DNA of 64,000 nt from Clostridium mobile (GCF_018918285.1 NZ_JAHLQF010000001.1:434001-498000), one strand, 5' to 3'. Positions 1-8,981 are shown, counted from the first letter of the stretch. Program-made: numbers and translations. The notes: generated by a model not told the origin, from the sequence alone.

Positions 1-584
1 AAAATAGTTTTAGCTTCAATGATAAAGTGGGCAAAATCTCTGTAGAAAGAGGATTTGTAGAAGCTCCAGTTATAATAAAAAATCGTTTAGAAAAAGGTAT
101 CGGCGGAGGTATTTGTCAAGTTTCTACAACTCTATATAATGCTATTACTACCTCAAATATAAAACCCATTGAAAGAAAAAACCATTCCATACCTCCAGCT
201 TATATAGATCCAGGTTTTGATGCAACTGTTAGTGAGAATTCTATAGACTATAAATTTAAAAACACATTACCTTATCCACTATATATTGAAGGCATTGCAA
301 ATGAAGAGAAGATAACGTTTAATATTTATTCTAACTCCTCATTAAACAAAGTAAAATATAAGTTAATCAATGAAATTTACGATAAAACAGAGCCAAAAAC
401 TATATACGAAGATGATCCTACTCTTCCTAAAGGTACGGTGAAGAAAGTTCAATCTGCTAAACCCGGCTGTAAAGTAAATGTGTATTTAATTGGACATAAA
501 GACGGAAAAGAAGTGTCAAAGGAACTCATATCAAAAGATATTTATAAACCTTCAGATGAAGTAATAAAAAGAGGGACTAAATAG
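1..584 (+). CDS. VanW-family protein with C-terminal G5-like domain, 5' partial
   Basis: The reading frame is already open at base 3 and reads N-S-F-S-F-N-D-K-V-G before the first possible start (GTG at 27), so the gene begins upstream of the window. The visible part has the VanW-family hallmarks E-R-G-F-V-E-A-P-V-I, G-G-G-I-C-Q-V-S-T-T-L-Y-N-A and a later Y-P-L-Y-I-E-G strand. The last ~70 residues resemble a G5 domain: L-P-K-G-T, a G-K-E-V turn and a terminal K-P-S-D-E-V-I-K-R-G-T-K. Clostridial VanW proteins are usually cell-envelope proteins, and G5 domains are linked to wall or glycan binding. The exact role is unknown. The family call is firm. Confidence 0.85.
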   Translation, partial: NSFSFNDKVGKISVERGFVEAPVIIKNRLEKGIGGGICQVSTTLYNAITTSNIKPIERKNHSIPPAYIDPGFDATVSENSIDYKFKNTLPYPLYIEGIANEEKITFNIYSNSSLNKVKYKLINEIYDKTEPKTIYEDDPTLPKGTVKKVQSAKPGCKVNVYLIGHKDGKEVSKELISKDIYKPSDEVIKRGTK

Positions 585-651
585 AAAGCATAACTTTTAT
601 CATTGATGATAATAATATTTTTGAAAGAATATTATTTTAAAGGAGGCTATT

Positions 652-828
652 ATGAATACTAGAGATTCTATTAAAGTAAATTCAAATACAAAAAAAAGAC
701 CTATAGAACAACACGATACAGCAGCATGGGCGAATATAGAATACTTAAAACCTGTTTCTCAAGTTTCTGTGCCTAGTGAAGTAGAAATGTTTAATGCTAA
801 AGAGTGGGTAGATTCAAATCAAAAATAA
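652..828 (+). CDS. small DUF3787-like protein, 58 aa
   Basis: An AAGGAGG site lies 6 bases before the ATG, and the frame runs 58 codons to TAA. A rho-independent terminator follows within 10 bases. Motifs are D-T-A-A-W-A-N-I-E near the middle and N-A-K-E-W-V-D near the C-terminus. This is the pair I associate with DUF3787, a short protein of clostridia reported as spore-surface related. That family link is from memory. There is no signal peptide or membrane segment. The gene is probably transcribed alone or by read-through from the VanW gene 67 bases upstream. Confidence 0.7.
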   Translation: MNTRDSIKVNSNTKKRPIEQHDTAAWANIEYLKPVSQVSVPSEVEMFNAKEWVDSNQK

Positions 829-837
829 ATTTCAAAT

Positions 838-870
838 AAAACCTTGTTTTAAACGAGGTTTTATTTTTTT
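838..870 (+). terminator. rho-independent terminator
   Basis: AAAACCTTG and CGAGGTTTT pair across a short loop with one G-T wobble, and a run of T follows. It lies directly after the DUF3787-like gene. Confidence 0.8.
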
Positions 871-956
871 AATATTCAATATCCTAGTTTTAAAAATCTA
901 TTTTCTTATGATAAAATATTAATATATGCATTTATAAGTAGGAGGACTTCAAAATT

Positions 957-1427
957 ATGAAAATAGGTATGAGAAATATAAAAACCTCTATATCTGTAGT
1001 TCTATGTGTAATATTATTTGAACTTTTAAATAGAGAATATCCATTTTACGCCTGTATAGCTGCTGTTGTAACTCTACAAAGCTCAATTTCTGACTCTTTT
1101 AAAGCTGGGCAAAACAGACTTATAGGAACTGCTATAGGTGCTACAGTAGGTTTAATTTTTTCCTATCTACCTCAATTTAATTTTTGGGTGCATGCTGTTT
1201 ACATTGGATTAGGAATATGCATGGTTATTTATCTTTGTAATATATTTAATAAAAATGATTCAATATCCATATCTTGCATTGTATTTTCTGCTATAATGAC
1301 TAACCTAAAAGGTGTTCCTTCATACATATATGTAATAAATAGAACAGTTGATACCTGCATTGGAATAATAATATCAATTTTAGTAAATAAATACTTTAAT
1401 TTTAAATTTTTCAATAAATTTAAATAA
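957..1427 (+). CDS. ArAE/FUSC-type membrane protein, 156 aa
   Basis: The ATG is preceded by AGGAGG at 940-945. The protein has four or five hydrophobic segments and the pattern of the aromatic-acid-exporter ArAE_1 (DUF939) family: an early F-Y-A-C-I-A-A-V-V-T-L-Q segment followed by G-Q-N-R-L-I-G-T-A-I-G-A-T-V-G. Only the membrane half is present. The C-terminal soluble domain of longer family members is missing, and the protein ends in a basic F-N-F-K-F-F-N-K-F-K tail. The role is presumably membrane efflux, substrate unknown. It is followed after 26 bases by the oxidoreductase gene on the same strand. Confidence 0.75.
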   Translation: MKIGMRNIKTSISVVLCVILFELLNREYPFYACIAAVVTLQSSISDSFKAGQNRLIGTAIGATVGLIFSYLPQFNFWVHAVYIGLGICMVIYLCNIFNKNDSISISCIVFSAIMTNLKGVPSYIYVINRTVDTCIGIIISILVNKYFNFKFFNKFK

Positions 1428-1453
1428 AATATAAATATGGTAAGGTGATTAAT

Positions 1454-2518
1454 TTGAATAAAATATTTAATGTTGGCCTAATTGGCTATAGTTCTGGCGG
1501 GAGAATTTATAATGGTCCAATAATATCAAGTATTAACGGCTTTAATATACTAAAAATATTTGAAAGAAAAGATCATAATATTCATCATGCTCGAAATAAT
1601 TTTCCTAAAGCCACAATAGTATCAAATTTAGAGGATATATTAGAAGACCCCAATATAGATTTAGTAATTATAGCTACACCAACTCCTCTTCATTATTCAT
1701 TAGCACATAAGTCTCTTTCACATCATAAACATACCATCGTGGAAAAACCCTTTACTATAACAACTGTTGAAAGTAATGATTTAATAAAATTAAGCAAGGA
1801 AAATAACAAACTATTATCTGTTCATCATAACAGAACTTGGGACAGTGATTTTTTAACAGTTAAAGATATAATAGAGAAAAAGTTATTGGGTAAATTAGTG
1901 AAATATGAATGTAATTTTAATAGATTTAGACCTGAAATAGTTTCAAATACTTGGAAAGAATCTCCCTCTCCAGGTTCTGGAGTACTTTATGATTTAAGCT
2001 CTCATTTAATTCATCAATCCATATATCTTTTCGGACTTCCTGAGTATATTACAGCAAATATATATATTGAACGAGAAGGCGGAAAAGCCCCAGATAGTTT
2101 TCATATAAAACTTCAATACCCGGATCTGAATGTATATCTTAATTCCAGCATGCTTGTAAGAGGAGAGCTTCCTAAGTTTACTCTTTTAGGGGATAAAGGC
2201 TCCTTTATAAAATATGGTGTAGATCCTCAAGAAGAATTCTTAAAGAAGGGACTTCTTCCTAATCTCCAAGATAACTGGGGAAGAGAAAATGAAAATATAT
2301 GGGGAAACATAAATACAGACATCAATGGAACCCATATCATTGGGAAGGTTGAAAGTAAGTTAGGTGACTATAGGAAATACTATGAAAATATTTATAATAC
2401 TCTTTTAGGTAAAGAAAAGCTAATAATCTCACCAGAACAAGGGAGAGATGTGATTAGAATTATCGAATTGGCTATTGAAAGTGATATGAATAAATCTTCA
2501 TTACCTTATACACCTTAA
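1454..2518 (+). CDS. Gfo/Idh/MocA-family NAD(P)-dependent oxidoreductase
   Basis: The N-terminus has a Rossmann nucleotide-binding strand (V-G-L-I-G-Y-S-S-G-G). I-A-T-P-T-P-L-H-Y and E-K-P-F follow near residues 75 and 95, as in Gfo/Idh/MocA enzymes. The C-terminal half is the usual alpha/beta domain (L-G-D-K-G-S-F-I-K-Y-G). Total is 354 residues, normal for the family. I chose TTG at 1454 because AAGGTG at 1442-1447 is correctly spaced for it. The longer GTG start at 1445 overlaps that site. The protein is cytosolic and its substrate (a sugar or cyclitol, or biliverdin-like) cannot be told. Confidence 0.85.
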   Translation: MNKIFNVGLIGYSSGGRIYNGPIISSINGFNILKIFERKDHNIHHARNNFPKATIVSNLEDILEDPNIDLVIIATPTPLHYSLAHKSLSHHKHTIVEKPFTITTVESNDLIKLSKENNKLLSVHHNRTWDSDFLTVKDIIEKKLLGKLVKYECNFNRFRPEIVSNTWKESPSPGSGVLYDLSSHLIHQSIYLFGLPEYITANIYIEREGGKAPDSFHIKLQYPDLNVYLNSSMLVRGELPKFTLLGDKGSFIKYGVDPQEEFLKKGLLPNLQDNWGRENENIWGNINTDINGTHIIGKVESKLGDYRKYYENIYNTLLGKEKLIISPEQGRDVIRIIELAIESDMNKSSLPYTP

Positions 2519-2547
2519 ATATATTAGAGTATGCAACTAATTAGATG

Positions 2548-2583
2548 AGCCCCAGGAGTGCCAATTTACTTCTTCTGGGGCTT
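2548..2583. terminator. inverted repeat between convergent genes
   Basis: AGCCCCAGGAG pairs with CTTCTGGGGCT (one wobble) around a 14-base loop, between the ends of the convergent oxidoreductase and hydrolase genes. Neither side has a clear T run, so termination is probable rather than certain. Confidence 0.5.
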
Positions 2584-2619
2584 GCTATTCTCAGATTTTC
2601 TACAGAAAATCAAGCTTTA

Positions 2620-3639
2620 TTATTTCAAATTGGCTATAAACTCATCTGTAAGTCTTACGATTTCATCAGTTTGGTCTCGATAAATAATATGAGAACCTTC
2701 AAGTATAACATAGGATGCGCTATCTCCCAAACGCTTTAAGTGGTCTTCTTCAAACTCCATACTTCCTATATACTCAAATGTCTTTTTCATATCCTCATCT
2801 GTAAGTGGTACCACCTTTTCCGTTGTTTGTTTAGCTATAATTTTTAGCACAGGAATATCCTCTGGAAATGGTAAATCTTTAACTTCTCTCACACAATTAT
2901 ACAAGTTTTCAATCTGCTCAATTTTTGTATCATTTATAGCGTAGTCTATATGTTTTTTATAATCCTCTATTTCCTTTTGCGTATAACCGTTTTCCGCCAT
3001 TAGCAGGTTTCCTGGAGTCCTCTTTATTAGTAATGGTAGCAAACCTATTTGTTGCAAAAATTTCCCAATATTATCATAAGGCACAATCATCTCTTTTGGC
3101 ATTTCCTCCATTGTAAATGCTGTTGAGGTGGTATCGAGCAAAATCATGCCTTTAACTTCTTCTGGATATTTTGTAGCGTAATATTCGCTATAAATACCTG
3201 ATATTGAGTGTGGCATTAATATATAAGGAGGTTTAAACCCTGCCTTATGAAGGGAAGTTCTGATTTCCTTCATATAATTTTCACAAGTACGTGGCTTGTC
3301 TGTTTCACCACTAAATCCAACCCCAAAATATTCTACCGTCACGACTGTATATTTTTTACTTAAGTTACGCATAAGAGGAGCAAAGTCCGCTGATGGCAGA
3401 GGCATCCCAAAGCCTGCTAAAAGTACGATAGTCTCCTCCCCATTACCCATGGAATAAACGTGCATATTTTCACTATCTACTTCAACCATTTTACCATAAG
3501 GTTTTACTTCCTCTAGCTGGTTTTTGTAATAAGTATTATGCAACGTGAAACCTGTAAGCATAGCTAGTACTATCAAACCCACAATAATACCTATAATCCA
3601 AAGAATTATTTTACCTATTTTTTTAATTTTTGTTTTCAT
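2620..3639 (-). CDS. membrane-anchored alpha/beta hydrolase
   Basis: 339 residues. A basic start and a hydrophobic segment at about 10-32 predict an N-terminal anchor with the enzyme outside the cell. The rest is an alpha/beta-hydrolase fold: V-L-L-A-G-F-G (oxyanion region, ~72-78), nucleophile elbow P-H-S-I-S-G with Ser145, L-L-D-T-T after the elbow, and E-G-S-H near His317. The elbow has Pro where most have Gly. The substrate is unknown. Its ATG overlaps the stop of the upstream regulator gene by one base (TAATG), so the two are translationally coupled and probably function together. Confidence 0.85.
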   Translation of the reverse strand: MKTKIKKIGKIILWIIGIIVGLIVLAMLTGFTLHNTYYKNQLEEVKPYGKMVEVDSENMHVYSMGNGEETIVLLAGFGMPLPSADFAPLMRNLSKKYTVVTVEYFGVGFSGETDKPRTCENYMKEIRTSLHKAGFKPPYILMPHSISGIYSEYYATKYPEEVKGMILLDTTSTAFTMEEMPKEMIVPYDNIGKFLQQIGLLPLLIKRTPGNLLMAENGYTQKEIEDYKKHIDYAINDTKIEQIENLYNCVREVKDLPFPEDIPVLKIIAKQTTEKVVPLTDEDMKKTFEYIGSMEFEEDHLKRLGDSASYVILEGSHIIYRDQTDEIVRLTDEFIANLK

Positions 3640-4784
3640 TATTTTCTCCTTTCACTTTTTCTCCCTTCATCCCGTTCTCCTTTTATTGCTTTTAGCTTTT
3701 CTACCATGCTTTGAAAACTACATTCATCAGCAAGTTGAGAAAAAGCAGGATTATTAACTACTAAATCTACCACATTTTGCTTAATTGTTTTTTCATTTTT
3801 AACAAGTCCTGCCCCTAAATCTAATTTATTCAGCCAATCACCAAGTGAATCAAAAAAATTATCGCCGTGGGGCGTCAACTGATAAATATTACTTGTGGCG
3901 AGCTCTGTGTATTTTTGCAACATATTAAGACTTTTTTCTGAATTACCTTGCACTATATACCCTTGTGCAGCCACTATATAGAGCTCCATAATAACAGTAG
4001 GAAGAAGCTGTTTTACATTAAAGGTTTCCTCTACTGCCAATGCGCGATTTAATATTTCCTCATATCTTTTTGGCTCATCGATACACATTGCAAGATATAA
4101 GGGAAAAACACTGAATAAGCCTATAACATATTGATATATTCCTATTTGCAATGTGGATTTTGCTTCATCTGTTTTTCCTGACATTTTATAAGCAGAAGCA
4201 AGAAGTGCTTCTACAGGGAGCAGGGGCTTGTTCATAGCTTCAAGTAATTCCATGGCAGATTGTGGATCCCTAATAGTAATATAGCAAAACGCTTCCATAT
4301 ATTGTGCCTGTTTGATAAGCTCTACATCTCCGCTTTCCTTTTTTACTCGAACAAAAAGCTCTTTTGCTTCCAAGATCAAGGCAGTGGTTTTTTCTGTATC
4401 TTTTGCCAAATCACTGTGGAAGAGTATCAAAACCCCCATTTGCAATAGAAGAGGAAGGCAAGCATAATATTTTTTGATGATATCCCTACAGTTGTTTAAA
4501 ACCTCATCATAGGGTTTTGATGTAAAATCCGCGGATAATTTATGATAAAGCTTGCAAATATCCTCTCTTGACATTTGCGGCTCGTATCCCATTAAATCAT
4601 CTATACTAATGTTAAAGTAAGCCGCAAGTTGCGGTAGAAAAGTAATATCTGGGTAACTTTGTCCCGTTTCCCATTTAGAAACGGAAGCCTTTGAAACACC
4701 AATATATTTTGCCAGTTCCTCTTGAGTAATGCATTTTTCTTTTCTCTTATCTACAAGTGTTCTAGCAATATTTATTTCTTTCAT
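3639..4784 (-). CDS. XRE-type HTH regulator with long helical C-terminal domain
   Basis: Residues ~5-62 are a Cro/C1 helix-turn-helix: T-Q-E-E-L-A-K-Y-I-G-V-S-K-A-S-V-S-K-W-E-T-G. The other ~310 residues are predicted all-helical with TPR-like spacing (for example A-L-L-A-S-A-Y-K-M-S-G-K-T-D-E-A). Such sensor domains often bind a peptide or protein ligand. The ATG has AGAGGTGAT upstream and a sigma-A promoter at 4814-4842. A long dyad just beyond the -35 suggests autoregulation. It is the first gene of a two-gene unit with the hydrolase, which it likely controls. The ligand is unknown. Confidence 0.8.
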   Translation of the reverse strand: MKEINIARTLVDKRKEKCITQEELAKYIGVSKASVSKWETGQSYPDITFLPQLAAYFNISIDDLMGYEPQMSREDICKLYHKLSADFTSKPYDEVLNNCRDIIKKYYACLPLLLQMGVLILFHSDLAKDTEKTTALILEAKELFVRVKKESGDVELIKQAQYMEAFCYITIRDPQSAMELLEAMNKPLLPVEALLASAYKMSGKTDEAKSTLQIGIYQYVIGLFSVFPLYLAMCIDEPKRYEEILNRALAVEETFNVKQLLPTVIMELYIVAAQGYIVQGNSEKSLNMLQKYTELATSNIYQLTPHGDNFFDSLGDWLNKLDLGAGLVKNEKTIKQNVVDLVVNNPAFSQLADECSFQSMVEKLKAIKGERDEGRKSERRK

Positions 4785-4813
4785 TTCATCACCTCTACTG
4801 CTCTCTTATTTTA

Positions 4814-4842
4814 ATTATACTTACTGTGGTTAAAGAACTCAA
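4814..4842 (-). promoter_or_regulatory. sigma-A promoter of the HTH regulator-hydrolase unit
   Basis: On the minus strand, -35 TTGAGT (4837-4842) and -10 TATAAT (4814-4819) are separated by exactly 17 bases, about 30 bases before the start codon. Confidence 0.7.
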
Positions 4843-4846
4843 AGGA

Positions 4847-4883
4847 TTTACAGTTGACTTTGATTGACAAAATCAACTGTAAA
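4847..4883. promoter_or_regulatory. long dyad, probable operator for the adjacent HTH regulator
   Basis: TTTACAGTTGA (4847-4857) and TCAACTGTAAA (4873-4883) are perfect 11-base inverted arms. The inner TTTG/CAAA bases also pair, so 37 bases form one near-perfect palindrome. It ends 4 bases from the -35 box of the HTH regulator promoter. This is typical of an operator read by a dimeric Cro/C1-like protein. The identity of the binding protein is inferred. Confidence 0.55.
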
Positions 4884-4971
4884 GAAACATGGAATATTTA
4901 TAATCTTTTATTCCATTAGTGAGTAGATATTTATTACAACTTCACAAGGATATTCCCTAGGAAATAACAAA

Positions 4972-5008
4972 AGAAAAAAGCACAGGATATTTGAAGATAT
5001 CCTGTGCT
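4972..5008 (-). terminator. rho-independent terminator of nifJ
   Basis: On the minus strand, AGCACAGGATAT and ATATCCTGTGCT form a perfect 12-bp stem with a 6-base loop, followed by TTTTTTC. It lies 17 bases after the nifJ stop. Confidence 0.9.
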
Positions 5009-5024
5009 AATCCAACAGTTTTTA

Positions 5025-8000
5025 TCAAAAGTTTTCTGATAGCTTTTTATATACTTCATATCTATGTTTAGCATGTTTTTCTGATTCATTAAACATTTCC
5101 TCTGCAATTTCTGGGAATACATTTGCTAATGAAGTATATCTTATTTCTCCTCTTATAAAATCTTGGAAAGATCCTTTTGGTTCTTTAGACTCCAGTATAA
5201 ACGCATTCTTTCCTTCTTCTTTAAGTTTAGGATTGTATTTATATAAATGCCAATATCCAGTTTCAACAGCTTTCTTACTTTCCATAATACTTGTTCCCAT
5301 ACCTGTTTTAATGCCGTGGTTAATACATGGAGCATAAGCTATTATTAATGAAGGTCCTTTATACTCCTCTGCTTCTTTTATTACTTTAATTGTTTGAGGC
5401 ATATTAGCTCCTATAGATATTTGAGCCACATACACATAACCGTAACTCATAGCCATGAGACCAAGATCCTTCTTCCTTATCTTCTTTCCTGCTGCAGCAA
5501 ATTTAGCCACCGCTGCAGTTGGTGTTGATTTTGACATCTGGCCACCTGTATTTGAATATACTTCTGTATCTAAAACTAAAATATTTACGTCATCTCCTGA
5601 AGCCAATACATGGTCTAACCCACCATATCCAATGTCATAGGCCCAACCATCTCCTCCAATTATCCATACTGATTTCTTAACTAAGTAGTCTTTGTTATTC
5701 ATTATTTCCTTGTATATAGGATCTTTCATGTAATCTACTTTCTTCAATGCATTTACAACTTTTTCTGATGAAGACTTTGATTTATCACCATCATTCATAT
5801 TATCAATCCATTCAGCAAAAGCTTCTTTAATTTCCTCATCTATATCTTTATTTAAAGCTTCATCCATAAGTAAGGCTAATCTTTCCCTTATTTGTTTAAT
5901 GCCTAGGTACATGCCGTATCCATATTCCGCATTATCTTCAAATAGGGAGTTTGCCCAAGCTGGTCCTTGACCTTTTTCATTTGTAGTATATGGTACTGAA
6001 GGTGCACTTCCTCCCCAAATTGAAGAACAACCTGTAGCATTAGCTATCATCATTCTATCTCCATATAGTTGGGTTATCAACCTAACGTAAGGAGTTTCTC
6101 CACAACCTGGACATGCTCCATTAAATTCTAAAAGCGGCTTATTGTATTGGCTACCCTTAACAGTATAAATATCTTGAACATTATGCTTTTCACGTAATGT
6201 TATAGCAAAATCCCAATTGTCCCCTTCCATTTCTATTTCCTGTTCAGCTGGTTTCATAATTAACGCCTTACCTGGTGCTGGACAAACATCCGCACAGTTG
6301 CCGCATCCAGTACAATCAAGAGGACTTATTTGAATTCTATATTGATAGTCTTCTAATCCTTTACCTACTGCTTTCTTAGTCTTAAAGGTTGATGGGGCTT
6401 TATTTACTTCTTCTTCAGTAAGCAAGAATGGCCTTACTGTAGCATGAGGACAAATATAAGAGCATTGATTACACTGTATACATTTATCAATTTGCCATTC
6501 TGGTACAAGTACTGCGATGCCTCTCTTTTCATAGGCTGTTGTACCTAATGGGAAAGAACCATCTTCTCTTCCTAGGAAAGCACTTACAGGTAATTCGTCT
6601 CCTTCCATTCTTGCCATAGGAATTTGAATGTTTTTAACAAACTCTGGAATATCTTTTTCTAAGTCTTTTTCTATTTCTACGCTACTCCATGAACTTGGCA
6701 CGGATACCTTAACTAATCCTTCTACTCCTTTATCTACAGCAGATTTGTTCATTTCTACGATTTTTTCACCTTTTCTGCCATAAGTAGTTTCTATAGAGTC
6801 TTTTAAGTATTTTACTGCATCTTCTATTGAAATAACTTTAGATAACTTAAAGAAGGCTGCTTGCATTACCATATTTATTCTTCCACCAAGTCCTATGTTT
6901 CTTGCAATGTTTACAGCATCTATTGTATAAAAGTTAATGTTATTATCTGCAATATATTTCTTTATAGAAGCTGGCAATTTTTCATCTAGTTCATCTTCCT
7001 TCCAAGGGCAGTTAAGTAGGAAAGTACCTCCTTTTTTAAGCCCTTTTAAAAGGTCATAATTATATAAGAAAGACCTGTTGTGACAAGCAATATAATCAGA
7101 ATTATAAACCAAATAAGATGACCTTATAGGCTTACTTCCAAATCTTAAATGGGATACTGTAGTTCCTCCTGATTTTTTACTATCATAAGAAAAATATGCT
7201 TGTGCATATAAATCTGTTTTATCTCCAATGATTTTTACTGCAGTTTTATTTGCTCCTACAGTACCGTCAGAGCCTAGACCCCAAAACTTACAATTTATTG
7301 TTCCTTCTGGAGTTGTATCAACAAATTTTTCCGTAGATAATGATGTATAAGTAACATCATCTGTAATTCCTATTGTAAAATGGTCTTTAGGATTATCGCT
7401 CTTTAAATTTTCAAATACTGCAATTATTTCTGAAGGTCTTGTATCTTTTGATCCTAAACCGTATCTTCCACCTACTATTAAAGGTCTATTTTCTTTTTTA
7501 TAAAATAAATTTGATACATCAAGACAAAGTGGCTCAGCTAAAGAACCTGGCTCTTTAGTTCTATCTAAAACCGCTATTCTTTCTACGGTTTTTGGTAACA
7601 CTTTAAAGAAATACTCTTCTGAGAAAGGTCTGTACAGGTGCACCTTTATAAAGCCTACCTTTTCACCTTGCTTTAATAGATAATCTACCGTTTCCTCTAA
7701 TGTGTCACATACTGATCCCATAGCAACAATTATATGCTTTGCATCTTCAGCACCATAATAATCAAAGGGATGATATTCCCTGCCTGTTATATTTTTTATC
7801 ATTCCCATATAATCTTCTACTATATCTGGAATTGCATTATAAAACTTATTTGATACTTCTCTCCCTTGGAAATATATATCAGGGTTTTGAGCGGTCCCTC
7901 TTAATACTGGTCTTTCAGGATTTAAAGAATTATTTTTAAATTCATTTAAAGAATTATAATCTACAATCTTTGTTACATCTTCATAATCTATAACCTCTAT

Positions 8001-8546
8001 TTTTTGGTATTCATGAGAAGTTCTAAAACCGTCAAAAAAATGTAAAAACGGAATTCTAGATTTTATTGATGATAGATGTGAAATAAATCCTAAATCCATA
8101 ACTTCCTGCACATTAGAAGACGCAAGTAATGCAAATCCTGTTTGCCTACAAGCCATGACGTCTTGGTGGTCACCAAATATAGATAATGCATGAGCAGCTA
8201 TAGCACGAGCACTAACATGAAACACTCCCGGTAACAATTCTCCAGATATTTTATACATATTAGGTATCATAAGAAGTAATCCTTGAGAAGCCGTATATGT
8301 AGTAGTTAAAGCACCTGCCGCTAAGGAACCATGGACTGCTCCAGCAGCACCAGCCTCTGATTGCATTTCTACTACTTTAACTCTTTGACCAAATATATTT
8401 TTCTTACCGTGTGCTGACCACTCGTCTACTCCTTCTGCCATTGGGGTAGATGGAGTAATAGGGAATATAGCTGCAACCTCTGTAAAAGCATAGGAAGCAT
8501 AAGCTGCTGCACCATTTCCATCCATTGTTTTTGTTATCTTTTTCAT
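5025..8546 (-). CDS. nifJ: pyruvate:ferredoxin (flavodoxin) oxidoreductase
   Basis: This single-chain enzyme of 1173 residues oxidises pyruvate with CoA to acetyl-CoA and CO2 and reduces ferredoxin. It is the central step of clostridial fermentation. Domains follow the family order: an N-terminal pyruvate/TPP domain (P-I-T-P-S-T-P-M-A-E), a transketolase-C-like region, and a gamma domain. Two 4Fe-4S ligand sets follow (C-x2-C-x2-C-x3-C-P near 692 and C-T-G-C-G-N-C-A-D-V-C-P near 745). A C-P-G-C-G-E cluster region and the TPP-binding G-D-G-W-A-Y-D-I-G-Y-G-G (~965) complete it. The ATG has AAGGAGGG. Length and motifs are complete. It is monocistronic with its own terminator. Confidence 0.97.
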   Translation of the reverse strand: MKKITKTMDGNGAAAYASYAFTEVAAIFPITPSTPMAEGVDEWSAHGKKNIFGQRVKVVEMQSEAGAAGAVHGSLAAGALTTTYTASQGLLLMIPNMYKISGELLPGVFHVSARAIAAHALSIFGDHQDVMACRQTGFALLASSNVQEVMDLGFISHLSSIKSRIPFLHFFDGFRTSHEYQKIEVIDYEDVTKIVDYNSLNEFKNNSLNPERPVLRGTAQNPDIYFQGREVSNKFYNAIPDIVEDYMGMIKNITGREYHPFDYYGAEDAKHIIVAMGSVCDTLEETVDYLLKQGEKVGFIKVHLYRPFSEEYFFKVLPKTVERIAVLDRTKEPGSLAEPLCLDVSNLFYKKENRPLIVGGRYGLGSKDTRPSEIIAVFENLKSDNPKDHFTIGITDDVTYTSLSTEKFVDTTPEGTINCKFWGLGSDGTVGANKTAVKIIGDKTDLYAQAYFSYDSKKSGGTTVSHLRFGSKPIRSSYLVYNSDYIACHNRSFLYNYDLLKGLKKGGTFLLNCPWKEDELDEKLPASIKKYIADNNINFYTIDAVNIARNIGLGGRINMVMQAAFFKLSKVISIEDAVKYLKDSIETTYGRKGEKIVEMNKSAVDKGVEGLVKVSVPSSWSSVEIEKDLEKDIPEFVKNIQIPMARMEGDELPVSAFLGREDGSFPLGTTAYEKRGIAVLVPEWQIDKCIQCNQCSYICPHATVRPFLLTEEEVNKAPSTFKTKKAVGKGLEDYQYRIQISPLDCTGCGNCADVCPAPGKALIMKPAEQEIEMEGDNWDFAITLREKHNVQDIYTVKGSQYNKPLLEFNGACPGCGETPYVRLITQLYGDRMMIANATGCSSIWGGSAPSVPYTTNEKGQGPAWANSLFEDNAEYGYGMYLGIKQIRERLALLMDEALNKDIDEEIKEAFAEWIDNMNDGDKSKSSSEKVVNALKKVDYMKDPIYKEIMNNKDYLVKKSVWIIGGDGWAYDIGYGGLDHVLASGDDVNILVLDTEVYSNTGGQMSKSTPTAAVAKFAAAGKKIRKKDLGLMAMSYGYVYVAQISIGANMPQTIKVIKEAEEYKGPSLIIAYAPCINHGIKTGMGTSIMESKKAVETGYWHLYKYNPKLKEEGKNAFILESKEPKGSFQDFIRGEIRYTSLANVFPEIAEEMFNESEKHAKHRYEVYKKLSENF

Positions 8547-8560
8547 AAATTACCCTCCTT

Positions 8561-8579
8561 ATATATGTTAACCATATAT
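8561..8579. promoter_or_regulatory. inverted repeat next to the nifJ ribosome site
   Basis: ATATATG-TTAAC-CATATAT is a perfect 7-bp dyad in the nifJ leader, just upstream of AAGGAGGG. It may be an operator or an mRNA structure. Its core (GTTAAC) loosely recalls Rex sites, but it lacks the full Rex consensus. Confidence 0.3.
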
Positions 8580-8699
8580 AAGTTATTATTATATTAATAC
8601 CTATGTTTTATGTATTAACTGCATATTAATAGATAGGAATATTAGAACCACTTAGTTATGAGATAAATCATAATTTATAAGTTAAAATTTAAAATATAT

Positions 8700-8727
8700 A
8701 GCCTGCAAAAGCAAACTTTTGCAGGCT
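8700..8727 (-). terminator. hairpin after the 57-aa gene
   Basis: AGCCTGCAAAAG and CTTTTGCAGGCT form a perfect 12-bp stem with a 4-base loop, 6 bases downstream of the small minus-strand gene. T-rich DNA lies on both sides, so it may act in either direction. Confidence 0.75.
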
Positions 8728-8733
8728 ATTCTT

Positions 8734-8907
8734 TTAACCCTCGTATCCATCGTATCCATCGTTCTCAGTTTCAAAAATGCTATCATTTATTGCTTGACTC
8801 TCTATAGTCTGAACCATATTACTGCTACTAAATTGTCCTTTAGATTTGTGTCCCTTTTGGTTATAATTCTTTCTATTTTCGCTTTTTACTTCCTCTCTAC
8901 TTTTCAC
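8734..8907 (-). CDS. small hydrophilic protein, 57 aa
   Basis: A GTG start has GAGGAGG 6-7 bases upstream. 57 codons follow to TAA, and a strong hairpin comes right after. The protein is charged and soluble: a basic first half (R-K-N-Y-N-Q-K-G-H-K-S-K-G) and an acidic end with a tandem D-G-Y-D-G-Y-E-G. I recognise no family. The good ribosome site, the terminator and the compositional shift from basic to acidic argue that it is real. An intracellular role is likely because no signal or membrane segment is present. A spore-associated small protein is one possibility, but that is a guess. Confidence 0.6.
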   Translation of the reverse strand: MKSREEVKSENRKNYNQKGHKSKGQFSSSNMVQTIESQAINDSIFETENDGYDGYEG

Positions 8908-8981
8908 TTGAATTCCTCCTCAAAGTTATTGATTATAGACTTATATTTCCCTCATAAACTGTTCTTTATCCTAGTATAATA

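Noticed and set aside
27-584. GTG at 27 as the start of the VanW gene
   Set aside because: The frame is open and family-like upstream to base 3, and no ribosome site precedes GTG. The gene is cut by the window edge.
2620-4784. HTH regulator and hydrolase as part of a toxin-antitoxin pair
   Set aside because: Sizes, the membrane anchor and the complete hydrolase fold do not fit known toxin families.
8561-8579. Rex operator upstream of nifJ
   Set aside because: The dyad has GTTAAC but not the TTGTTAA-N4-TTAACAA form, so it is listed only as an inverted repeat.
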